Shown here: positions 8,900 through 17,356 of the stretch, in pieces
Layout: each line of letters opens with the position of its first letter
How positions within the stretch are numbered: the first letter of the stretch is position 1
Origin: Leeuwenhoekiella parthenopeia
GTDB lineage: Bacteria > Bacteroidota > Bacteroidia > Flavobacteriales > Flavobacteriaceae
Length of the DNA: 64,000 bases
Direction of reading: 5' to 3'
NCBI RefSeq assembly: GCF_020782115.1
Contig: NZ_JAJGMW010000003.1
Span: 186,001 to 250,000 of the forward strand
Made by a program: the position numbers and the translations under genes
The notes under the pieces: model-generated
What the model was told of the DNA's origin: nothing
Seen by the model: only the letters and a program-made list of their open reading frames with translations
Databases searched by the model: none

Positions 8900-10098
8900 T
8901 CTATCCAAAAATCTGGTTTGATGTTGGTGCCGTGAACGGTACAATCCATGCACCTCGTAGGCACTACTCTGTAGACACCTCCTCCTTCAGGATGATCAGG
9001 TTCTGGTATTATCATATATTCTAAAAACTTTACAGACCCGCGTTCAAGTAGTGTTCCCAGCTCATCTGATAACGGGCGAGTAGGATCACAATTTCCAGCA
9101 AAACTACCCCTTATCTTTTCATCCTCTTCACTAGGAAAAAAGTCCTGATAGTCAAAAAAAATACGCTTTTCTGCTAAACTGACAACACTAAAAAAGCCTA
9201 TAACCTTATTATCTCGACTTCCAACTTCGTATAAATTGCCCTCTAAAAATCCCGGTTGATTTTGCACGAATACATTAGAAGATTGGCTAAGCTCTTTTAG
9301 GGTGGAATAAAACCGAAAAGTTGCATTGCTCACTACATATTGACTCACGTTGATACTGTACCGATGAGCAATATTTGGGTTTCCTTGACTTAGAAAGCGT
9401 ACTTCAAAATCCCGAACCTTTTTGTCCTGAAGCTCCTCGGTAGAAGCTACAAGTATACTGTTACCCATGTTGGTGTTATAACATATTTTCTCCTCTTTTT
9501 GTTTAGGAACCAATTCAAAAACATAGGTGGAATTGTCAATTTTTGTATACGTAAGATCCTCATTGACCTGATTTGGTGAAATTATTTTATAAGTCTCGGT
9601 ATATTGATATAAATAAAAACCATTTTCTGCCGAACTCTGACCATTAACAGTAATGAGCACACCAGTCTCCCCTTCTCTATTTTGTGTTCGTTTAGCATCC
9701 ACATTATCGATCTCTGAGGTCCCAATAATCTGTTCTTCTTCAGAACGATAATTCTGACCATCCTGTGTTATAATTTCAAGCATATACTTTACTCCGGGTT
9801 GAGCTGCAAAAGGACTATTGGATAAATAGTTACCTTCGGAAACTTCACTAAAGATAAAGCTACTGCCATCATCGCCAACAACACTTACATTGGCATTTTC
9901 TTCAAACTCCGGAATGCTCTGTTCTAAAGTAAAATAACGCGTTAATTTTACTTTCTGTCTTATTAACTCATTACTGATGAGGGCCTCTACAACCAAAATA
10001 CCTTGAGAAGTTTCTGCCTCTAAAGGGATCTCTTCTATACATCCCAAAATGAAAAGAGCAAAAGCACACAGTAAACACTTTAAATTTTTCATTCTCAT
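8896..10098 (-). CDS. DUF4249 lipoprotein
   Basis: Lipoprotein of 400 residues with lipobox LFILGC near residue 20 (MRMKNLKCLLCAFALFILGC). The N-terminal core (GILVVEALISNELIRQKVKL) and the middle (AQPGVKYMLEIITQDGQNY) match the DUF4249 pattern. The C-terminus has a paired cysteine RCMDCTVHG followed by a terminal PDFWIE. DUF4249 proteins are encoded with TonB receptors and are thought to be surface partners, by analogy with SusD-type lipoproteins. It lies 9 bases after the receptor gene and is ATGA-coupled to the MG2-like gene. Two in-frame ATGs (10098, 10092) are possible; a GGGAAG sits at better spacing to the second. Confidence 0.8.
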   Translation of the reverse strand: MRMKNLKCLLCAFALFILGCIEEIPLEAETSQGILVVEALISNELIRQKVKLTRYFTLEQSIPEFEENANVSVVGDDGSSFIFSEVSEGNYLSNSPFAAQPGVKYMLEIITQDGQNYRSEEEQIIGTSEIDNVDAKRTQNREGETGVLITVNGQSSAENGFYLYQYTETYKIISPNQVNEDLTYTKIDNSTYVFELVPKQKEEKICYNTNMGNSILVASTEELQDKKVRDFEVRFLSQGNPNIAHRYSINVSQYVVSNATFRFYSTLKELSQSSNVFVQNQPGFLEGNLYEVGSRDNKVIGFFSVVSLAEKRIFFDYQDFFPSEEDEKIRGSFAGNCDPTRPLSDELGTLLERGSVKFLEYMIIPEPDHPEGGGVYRVVPTRCMDCTVHGTNIKPDFWIE

Positions 10099-10107
10099 CT
10101 TCCCGTA

Positions 10108-12870
10108 TTAAAATTTAAAATTATAGGTTATCGTTGGTACCGGTACTGAAAATATAGAGCTCTGATAAGCTTTTACTTCACCAGCGTCAGTCACAAAATA
10201 AACGGCATAAGGGTTATTTCGTCCAAGTACATTATATACTGAAATATTTACAAAGCTGTGCCCCAACTTATTTTTCTTATGATTCCCTTCTATATTAACA
10301 CCAAGGTCAAGACGGTAATAATCTGGAATCCTGAATTGATTACGATCGCTATAAACCACGTATTCTGCATTATTATAGATGTATTTCCCAATAGGGAAAG
10401 TTACGGGTCTACCAGTTTGATATACTATGTTCCCAGAAAAGCTAAAACGTTTAGTTAACCTATAGTTTGCTATTAAACTTACATCGTGAGGCTTGTCATA
10501 ATTGGTTGGAAAATATTCTCCTTCATTAATTCGATTCTCTCCATAGGGACTGTCAAATTGCTGCAGGGATCGGGAATAAGTATAACTAAGATAGCCATTA
10601 AAATCCCCGGCTTCCTTTCTTATAAGAAATTCAACACCATAAGATCTGCCATTTCCCTGCAAGGCTTCGGTTTCTATAAATTCATTAAAGAACAAAGAGG
10701 CTCCTGTTTTAAAATCGATTAGATTCGTAGAGGTTTTGTAGTAACCTTCAAAGCTTAACTCAAGTAAAGGCGCATCAAAGTTTTTGTAAAATCCTAAAGA
10801 AACTTGCTGAGATCGCTGCGGTTCTATGTTGCTATCTGATAAAGTATAAATGTCAATTGGCGATGCAGCAGTGTTATTTGAAAGAGTATGTATATACTGT
10901 AGAGTATTGTTGTAGCTCGCTTTTACAGAAAAGCTACGACTCAACAGATATCTTGAAGAAATGCGCAACTCAGGTCCTCCATAGGCCTGAGCAAACTCTC
11001 CACTATTATATTCTATCACATCGGAAACGGTCTCATCGCTTTTGGGAAGGCCTTCTTCATAAACACGCTGCTTTGTAGGACCTACAAGATTAAACATACT
11101 TAAACGCAAACCTGCCTCCACCAGTAACTTTTCATTAATTTCAAATTCATCAGAAAAATAAATGGCCGACTCAAGCCCTTTTTTGTTATCAAGTGTAATC
11201 GGTTGTAGGTTACTTTCATTTAATGGATCTAAGGTTCCTGGATTTATAGAATATAGTTTTGTATTAAGACCGTAACGTAAATTATGTCGTTCATTAAGTT
11301 TTGAGACGAGATCAAAACGTAAAGCACTTTCGGCTATAGCATAATCCTGTGCAAAAGCGTTTTGATTCTGAGAATCATAGTCAATTTCAAAACTGTACCT
11401 ACTGTGACTTATAAGTGCATGGCCTCGACTTTTTTCACTCAAACGAAAATCATAACTGGCGTTAGCCATTATATTTTGGTACCCATAAACAGAATCAGAA
11501 TTAATGCTAAAACGATCTTGGCTTGTATAGGCAGAAGCCTTAAACCTTCCATATTGTCCTATTTTGTGGTCATACCTGAGAAAAATATCATAGAAAGAAG
11601 CGCTGCTGTTATCCAGCGATTCCTCATCCAGTGCCCGAAGAATGTAATCAGAATATGTGACCCGACCCCCAATCATTAATCCAGATTTTACTTTCACCAC
11701 CGGAATCTGCAACATTAAACTACTCGTAACTGGCCCAATAGAAGCTTCCCCGTTAAAATCTGATTTACTAGGTGTTTTTGATTCAATATCGAAAACTGAT
11801 GCCAATCGCCCCCCAAATCGAGCTGGCATATGACCCTTAAAAATCTCAACGCTTTCCGTAGTAAAGGGATTAAGCGCAGAAAAAATACCAAAGAAATGAG
11901 AAGGGTTATAGATTACGCCACCATCCAATAAAAACAGATTCTGGTCGCTTCGGCTTCCCCGAACATTGTAGCCCGAGGCACTTTCACCAACTGTGGAAAT
12001 TCCAGGTAGCGTAGCGGCTATCTTAAGTACATCTCTTTCGCCCAGCACCAAAGGAATATTTTTATTTTCTTCTACATTATACTTTTCTGAGCCTGCTGTT
12101 GCATCCTCTACATTGGCATTAGCACCAGTATTAAGCAATACCTCCCCAAGTAGCTGGTAATTTTCACTCAGGCTTAAATTCAATTCACCTCCACTATATA
12201 CAATTACTTTTTGTACTAGAGTCTGCATGTCCAATAAACTTGACTTAAGAGTATGCTCTCCGGGCGGTAGGGTTATTTCATAATACCCGTTCTCATCAGT
12301 ACTCGTGCCAATACCAAGATCTTCAACAGAAATAGAGAGATCCTGAAGGGGGTTACCACTATCCTGATTAATTGCTATCCCAGAAATAGTGTACGACTGC
12401 TTTGCACGACCAAGAACTTCTTTGCCGATACGAACGGTATTAACAAATCGTGTCTGCTCTATTTTTTGACGATCATAAAAAAATGGGTCTTCTTGAGATT
12501 GTTCCAATGCTAAAACTTGAATACTATCTTGTGGTTTTGAAAAAAAACCTTCTGGCAGGGAACTATATATTAAATTGTTTTTGGTTATTATGACCCTCCT
12601 GTTCTGAGTTATGAAAAAATTTAGGGGTGTATCCTCCAAAAGACCGGAAAGCACATTAGACAGAGTTCCTTCAAAATCTCCGGTTACAGTCACACCTTCT
12701 ATCCAAGAATCTGCATAAAAAAAAGAAACATCTACTTGTGATTCAATAAATTCAAAAATATCAATTAGAGACTTTTCTTTCGATGTCACATATATCGTTT
12801 CTGTTGTCGTTTGCGCTTCCAGTACTTGCAGAAAAAAGATATAGAATAAAAAAGATAGAAGTTTCTTCAT
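10108..12870 (-). CDS. TonB-dependent outer-membrane receptor with STN and carboxypeptidase-like domains
   Basis: Outer-membrane beta-barrel transporter of 920 residues. After the signal peptide (ending near LQVLEAQ) comes an STN-type domain at about 25-95 (SLIDIFEFIESQVDVSFFY, then DTPLNFFITQNRRVIIT). A carboxypeptidase-regulatory-like domain at about 160-240 includes DLGIGTSTDENGYYEITLPP. The plug follows (ATLPGISTVGESASGYNVRG, then LDGGVIYNPSHFFGIFSALN), then the barrel, which ends in aromatic TITYNFKF. The STN domain usually couples transport to signalling through an anti-sigma factor, but none is encoded nearby. It starts directly after the stop of the upstream gene (TAAATG). Confidence 0.9.
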   Translation of the reverse strand: MKKLLSFLFYIFFLQVLEAQTTTETIYVTSKEKSLIDIFEFIESQVDVSFFYADSWIEGVTVTGDFEGTLSNVLSGLLEDTPLNFFITQNRRVIITKNNLIYSSLPEGFFSKPQDSIQVLALEQSQEDPFFYDRQKIEQTRFVNTVRIGKEVLGRAKQSYTISGIAINQDSGNPLQDLSISVEDLGIGTSTDENGYYEITLPPGEHTLKSSLLDMQTLVQKVIVYSGGELNLSLSENYQLLGEVLLNTGANANVEDATAGSEKYNVEENKNIPLVLGERDVLKIAATLPGISTVGESASGYNVRGSRSDQNLFLLDGGVIYNPSHFFGIFSALNPFTTESVEIFKGHMPARFGGRLASVFDIESKTPSKSDFNGEASIGPVTSSLMLQIPVVKVKSGLMIGGRVTYSDYILRALDEESLDNSSASFYDIFLRYDHKIGQYGRFKASAYTSQDRFSINSDSVYGYQNIMANASYDFRLSEKSRGHALISHSRYSFEIDYDSQNQNAFAQDYAIAESALRFDLVSKLNERHNLRYGLNTKLYSINPGTLDPLNESNLQPITLDNKKGLESAIYFSDEFEINEKLLVEAGLRLSMFNLVGPTKQRVYEEGLPKSDETVSDVIEYNSGEFAQAYGGPELRISSRYLLSRSFSVKASYNNTLQYIHTLSNNTAASPIDIYTLSDSNIEPQRSQQVSLGFYKNFDAPLLELSFEGYYKTSTNLIDFKTGASLFFNEFIETEALQGNGRSYGVEFLIRKEAGDFNGYLSYTYSRSLQQFDSPYGENRINEGEYFPTNYDKPHDVSLIANYRLTKRFSFSGNIVYQTGRPVTFPIGKYIYNNAEYVVYSDRNQFRIPDYYRLDLGVNIEGNHKKNKLGHSFVNISVYNVLGRNNPYAVYFVTDAGEVKAYQSSIFSVPVPTITYNFKF

Positions 12871-13593
12871 TTATGAGTTTATCGAAATATTTTTATAAAT
12901 GATTTGTAGGAGTCGAGAATAATAAGCTGCAACATCTATTTTCGACAAATTTCGATTTTCTTTATGCCCTTGAACAATGACCTCGCTTAGCTGTGGAAAA
13001 AGTCGCTTTAGAATTTTATAACTTTTCAGATCGTAATATTTTCCATCGTATTTAATGTAATAAATAGGTTCTCGATCGTAGAATTCTGAATACTCGTGTA
13101 CTCTATTATTTTTTTTGTAGCGATTTTTTCTAAGTTTTCTATAAAGGCCTAAATCAAAATTTTCAAATTGAAGAAGCTGCTCGTAAAAACCCTTTAATTC
13201 TTCCCAGTCAATATGTACAAAAAATCTATCCTCCATGCTAAAACATTCAACTTGCTGTTGCAATGGCTGTACTAAAACATTTCTGGAAGCCATCGGCAGG
13301 CGCATCAAAATGAGATCGTCATAAACATTATAATTGATTGACACTCTGAAATACCATTGACCATCATAAAGTATTGACCCATCAATGTAATCAAAATAAA
13401 GCCTTGGAGTAAATTCATTAATACTCCTGTACTTTGAAGTGTATACGGATCCTTTATAAAGATTGGTGTTATCAGGACCTATATTCGAATCAAAAAGTTC
13501 GTAATAGGTGCTTTCCAATGAAGATTTTTGAGCTAAACCAAAAGCAACATTAAAAAATAATAAAAAGATGATCCAGTTATAGAAATTCAACAA
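12871..13593 (-). CDS. Secreted protein of unknown function heading the TonB/DUF4249 operon
   Basis: 240 residues with a signal peptide ending near NVAFGLAQ. The mature part is rich in Tyr, Asp and Arg (KGSVYTSKYRSINEF, then LRKNRYKKNNRVHEYSEFYD) and has no motif I recognise. The stop codon abuts the start codon of the TonB receptor, so the two are translationally linked and probably act together. Base composition is AT-rich like the rest of this module. It could be a periplasmic or surface accessory of the transporter. No catalytic signature, no repeats and no lipobox are visible. Confidence 0.6.
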   Translation of the reverse strand: MLNFYNWIIFLLFFNVAFGLAQKSSLESTYYELFDSNIGPDNTNLYKGSVYTSKYRSINEFTPRLYFDYIDGSILYDGQWYFRVSINYNVYDDLILMRLPMASRNVLVQPLQQQVECFSMEDRFFVHIDWEELKGFYEQLLQFENFDLGLYRKLRKNRYKKNNRVHEYSEFYDREPIYYIKYDGKYYDLKSYKILKRLFPQLSEVIVQGHKENRNLSKIDVAAYYSRLLQIIYKNISINS

Positions 13594-14224
13594 GACAAGT
13601 ATTAGTACAATTGTAATTTAGAAAAACCCACTCTAAATAAAGAATGGAGCGTTGTTAAAGTTTTAGACAAGTGTAAGTTAAACAGGGTTTTTAAATGATT
13701 GGCTTATAAAATTCACTCAAGGTACCACCCCGCATACCTAAAAATAATTAGTTGGTTAACTTAAACGAGTATTCAAAAATCTGAATCAACAAAATTCTCT
13801 TTTCTTGAATAAAAATTCCTAGCTATGACTATTCTAAAGTCTTTTGATCCCTGAATATTAATTTTAGACTTTTGAATACTCTCTATGCAAATATTCAAAA
13901 ATGTTTATAGCTTAACCTTAAAGATAAACTATGAAAGTGCTCTATTAGTAAATCCTTGTTTAAACTTAAACGTTTTAAAGATTGACACAATTCGCAAAAA
14001 AATTCTGCAATGTTAATCTTTAACAGGTGTTGCTTTTCTTTAATTTAAAAGTCAAAAAATGAACTGTTGGTTTTAAGTGAAAGGTTATCTATTTCCTTTA
14101 TTAAACCTAGACATATCCTTCCGATAAAAAAAATTTAAACAAAATAAGAGCAATATTCAAAAAGCCTTAAGCGCTAGACTGACTTTTCATTTATCAAAAT
14201 TAACTAGCGAAATCTAAACGATCC
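13594..14224. repeat. AT-rich 631-base intergenic region with TATTCAAAA repeats
   Basis: No gene is visible on either strand. GAGTATTCAAAA (13767-13778) is repeated as an exact inverted copy TTTTGAATACTC (13870-13881). TATTCAAAA recurs at 13892-13900 and 14154-14162. The region should carry the promoter of the module to its left, but no clean TAnnTTTG box was found next to 13593. The repeats could be regulator sites or relics of an inserted element. Confidence 0.4.
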
Positions 14225-16630
14225 CTAAAAACCATACTTCAACGCCACAATAAAATTCCTTCCCGGGGCTGAGATTCCTGAAGAATACGGGCGATAGCGC
14301 TGGTCGGTTATATTTTCTAAAGCGGCGGTGGCCTTCCAGTTTTTGGCAATCTGGTATTCGCTGTACAGATTAAGCGTGTACCAGCGCGGCGAATAGGGGT
14401 TGCCATTAGCGTCAAGCGCGTACAAATAGGCATTGCATACCTGAGACGGGGCGAGTTCGTTAAAATCAAATTGCCCGTTGTAAACGGCAGAAGCATCAAA
14501 CTTCCAGCGCTTCATGCGGTAAATGAGGTGGGTGTTGCCAAATGTAGGCGCAGCGTGACGCAAAGGAGCCTCGCTGCCATCGTCTTCTTCCTGACTACCC
14601 TCGGTAATAGTAATTTGTGAGGTAAGTTTCAGATTTTTGGTAAACAGATATTCCAAACCTGCTTCCAGACCGTAAACTTCTGCACTTGCCGCATTTTGTA
14701 TGGCTTGCACCGTGCTGGGCTCCCCCTGATAGTCAATAGTGGTTTCGCCATTCAGGCTAAAATCACGACGAACCAGCGCATTATTCAGTCTGGTGTAATA
14801 GGTTGCAAAGTCTAAACGCAATTTTTCGCCCAGACGTAAACCGGCACCAACTTCGGCATTGTAGGCATATTCGGCTTTTAAATCGGGATTGGGCACGACA
14901 ACAGAACCCGGCTCGCTGTCAAATATTTTCCCAATATCGTCAATATTGGGTGCGCGAAAAGCAGTGCCCAGATTGAGGCGTAAATTCAGGGTTTCATTGG
15001 TTTGCCAGTTTAAGCCTGCTGAGCCCGTGACATTCCCAAAATTCAAATCGGTTTCCTCAAACGGAAAATTATAAAACGCATCGTTAAAGGTAGCATTTAC
15101 CAAAATCTGATTGTAGCGCAGTCCGGTTTGCAGTGTAAGCGCCTCTGCTAAATCGAACTGGCCGCTCACGTAAGCGGCAAGCGACTGCCAACTCGAATCA
15201 TCAGGATACCTGGTAGCCGTAGGCGTTTCTGCTCCGCTAAAAATATCGGTCTGCTTGCCGTACGAACCGATTCTGTTTAAAACATATTCTAAACCGTAAA
15301 ACAGGCGGTGTTCCCGTAATTTTTTAGTAAAATCGGCACTTAGCGAATAGGCATTTACCTGCTCCTGCGTGGTAAATAAATCGGTTTTACCGAAATCGCG
15401 ATCATTTCGGCTTTCTTCAAAATACTGGATGGCGGCATTCAATCTGGCTTCATCGTAAAAATCACCATTTCCTTTTTTGTCAATCTGAAAATTCCCCATA
15501 AACCAGGTTTGTGGTCCATAATACCACTCGGCTGCACGCAATTGACCATCGCGCTTACGGGTAAGGCGGTCGTAACGCGCATAGTCTGAGGTCGTGCTGT
15601 AATGCAGTCCCAGATTGAAATCCCAAACCGCATTAGGCATAAAACGCACTTTTTGAGTGAGGTTTAGCAAGTCAAAACCGGTGGGCACCTGCACCAGGGG
15701 ATTTTTATTTTCAACGACTTCATCCACACCATTTCGGGTAACCACATATTCCGGTCTCAGGTAATCATCAGGCCCGTGCCTGCCCATGCGCAAATCGTCA
15801 AAATCAGAATAACTGATGCTGCTTAAAAAAGCCCATTTCTTTCGGCCGATATTGATCTCAACGTGACCCGTTTTTTCGTTGTTTGCCGTGGCATAACGCG
15901 TTAATGCCTGCCCGCTGAAACTGGTCGCTTCTTCAAAAGAAAACGCGGGTCTTTTGGTATAAAAATTCATCACCCCGCCTACCGCATCACTCCCGTAAAT
16001 TACTGAGCCCGGACCCAGAATGACTTCGGTTTGATCTGCCGTAAACGGATCTATATTGATTACATTCTGAAGGTTTCCGCTGCGAAAAATTGCCGTATTC
16101 ATCCGCACTCCGTCTACTGTAATCAGCAGGCGATTGGTTGAAAAACCCCGAATCATTGGGCTGCCGCCACCCAACTGACTTTTTTGAACAAACACCTGCC
16201 CGCTTTGGTCTAACAAATCGGCTGCAGTCTGGGGATTTTTAAGCTCTACGTCTTCAGCGTCAAGCGAAATGATTTTCTGAGCGACTTCGCGTTCTTTTTG
16301 CTCAAATTTAGATACCGAAAGCACCACCTCGTTCAGCAGGTTTTCGTCGTCAGCGAGATACACCTTATTCCCGGCGGCAATAAGGGCCGCTTTTGTGGTT
16401 TTTTTAAGTAAATGCGATACGTGGGAGATAAAAATGGTTTCCCCATTGGTAAATGCAGAAACATCTACGAGCCCCGTTGCGTTAGAAATTGCGGAATGAG
16501 TCTTTTCTGTGTTGTAAAGGCTTGCATTTTCAATAGGTTCGCCGGTTTGAAGATCAAAAATGCGTATTTGCTGGGCAAAAATACCGGAGCTGAAATTGAT
16601 AAAAAAAAGGAGAATAAAAAGAATCCGCAT
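14225..16630 (-). CDS. TonB-dependent receptor, haem/haemoglobin-receptor-like
   Basis: Outer-membrane receptor of 801 residues with a signal peptide ending near SSGIFAQ. A short carboxypeptidase-like or DUF4198-like extension (RIFDLQTGEPIENASLYN) precedes the TonB-box region and plug. The plug carries GGGSPMIRGFSTNRLLITVD and GPGSVIYGSDAVGGVMNFYT, the signature of the haemoglobin/haem receptor group. The barrel ends in FIVALKYGF with a terminal Phe. It follows recO by 9 bases and is likely cotranscribed with porZ-recO. Its base composition matches the housekeeping neighbours, unlike the AT-rich module beside it. The ligand is inferred from plug similarity only. Confidence 0.85.
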   Translation of the reverse strand: MRILFILLFFINFSSGIFAQQIRIFDLQTGEPIENASLYNTEKTHSAISNATGLVDVSAFTNGETIFISHVSHLLKKTTKAALIAAGNKVYLADDENLLNEVVLSVSKFEQKEREVAQKIISLDAEDVELKNPQTAADLLDQSGQVFVQKSQLGGGSPMIRGFSTNRLLITVDGVRMNTAIFRSGNLQNVINIDPFTADQTEVILGPGSVIYGSDAVGGVMNFYTKRPAFSFEEATSFSGQALTRYATANNEKTGHVEINIGRKKWAFLSSISYSDFDDLRMGRHGPDDYLRPEYVVTRNGVDEVVENKNPLVQVPTGFDLLNLTQKVRFMPNAVWDFNLGLHYSTTSDYARYDRLTRKRDGQLRAAEWYYGPQTWFMGNFQIDKKGNGDFYDEARLNAAIQYFEESRNDRDFGKTDLFTTQEQVNAYSLSADFTKKLREHRLFYGLEYVLNRIGSYGKQTDIFSGAETPTATRYPDDSSWQSLAAYVSGQFDLAEALTLQTGLRYNQILVNATFNDAFYNFPFEETDLNFGNVTGSAGLNWQTNETLNLRLNLGTAFRAPNIDDIGKIFDSEPGSVVVPNPDLKAEYAYNAEVGAGLRLGEKLRLDFATYYTRLNNALVRRDFSLNGETTIDYQGEPSTVQAIQNAASAEVYGLEAGLEYLFTKNLKLTSQITITEGSQEEDDGSEAPLRHAAPTFGNTHLIYRMKRWKFDASAVYNGQFDFNELAPSQVCNAYLYALDANGNPYSPRWYTLNLYSEYQIAKNWKATAALENITDQRYRPYSSGISAPGRNFIVALKYGF

Positions 16631-16639
16631 ACTGGATTT

Positions 16640-17356
16640 TTAGTTGAACAAGCTGCTTAAAACCGCCAAAGACTTTGGTTTTCTAAAGCCGTGCAAATGT
16701 AATTCATAATACGCCAGCAGCATATTTACAAAGCTCGTTCTTCGTTTTTGGTTAAGTTTAATCTCAGATAGTTCATCAAAATTTGTACCCAATAAGACTT
16801 TGAGGGTGTCTAAATTTTCTTCGGAAATGCTGTAGCGGCTTTCTGTAGTTTCAAAAATTCCGGTCTCGAGATTGAAGTATTCGTATTCGGTGGTAGAAGT
16901 GTCGGGGTAAAAACCGAGGTACCTGGTCAATTCAAGCAAAAACAACAAATGAAAATTAGCCGAATGCCCGTGCAGATCGAGCCATAAGAAGGCGTGCTCT
17001 AAAAACGCATAGAGCGGACGGTTTGTTTCTTCTTCCTGAATGGAATTGCGCAGCATTTCGGAGAGAAACAACACGATGCTTGATTTAAAAATATCGGTAT
17101 GCAAACTGGTATAGGCGTGAGTCACTTTTGCATCGCGTATGCTTTCTAAAGTCCCTTTGTCTTTATGCATCGCCACCAGTTCCAGTTGCATACCGGGTTG
17201 AAACATCGCAGTACGCAGTTTTCCTTTTTTCGATTTTAGAATACGTCTTAAAAGGTAGCTTTTAAGGCCTGCCTCTTCGGTAAAACAGCGTACGATTAGA
17301 TCTGCCTCGCCGTATTTTAAAGCCGAAATTACCAATGCCTTTGTCGTTACCAGCAT
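16640..17356 (-). CDS. recO: DNA repair protein RecO
   Basis: RecFOR-pathway mediator that helps load RecA on SSB-coated gaps, 238 residues. The N-terminal OB-fold is recognisable: MLVTTKALVISALKYGEADL, then RCFTEEAGLKSYLLR, then KGKLRTAMFQPGMQLEL. A helical C-terminal domain contains LLFLLELTRYLGFYPD, a conserved RecO feature. The zinc-ribbon cysteines of some RecO proteins are absent, as in many Bacteroidota. Its ATG overlaps the stop of porZ as TGATG, indicating translational coupling. Confidence 0.93.
   Translation of the reverse strand: MLVTTKALVISALKYGEADLIVRCFTEEAGLKSYLLRRILKSKKGKLRTAMFQPGMQLELVAMHKDKGTLESIRDAKVTHAYTSLHTDIFKSSIVLFLSEMLRNSIQEEETNRPLYAFLEHAFLWLDLHGHSANFHLLFLLELTRYLGFYPDTSTTEYEYFNLETGIFETTESRYSISEENLDTLKVLLGTNFDELSEIKLNQKRRTSFVNMLLAYYELHLHGFRKPKSLAVLSSLFN

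Noticed and set aside
8900-8953. Longer N-terminus (MHGLYRSRHQHQTRF) for the MG2-like protein
   Set aside because: This part lies wholly in the upstream DUF4249 gene and precedes the signal peptide; the ATGA-overlap start at 8899 is better.
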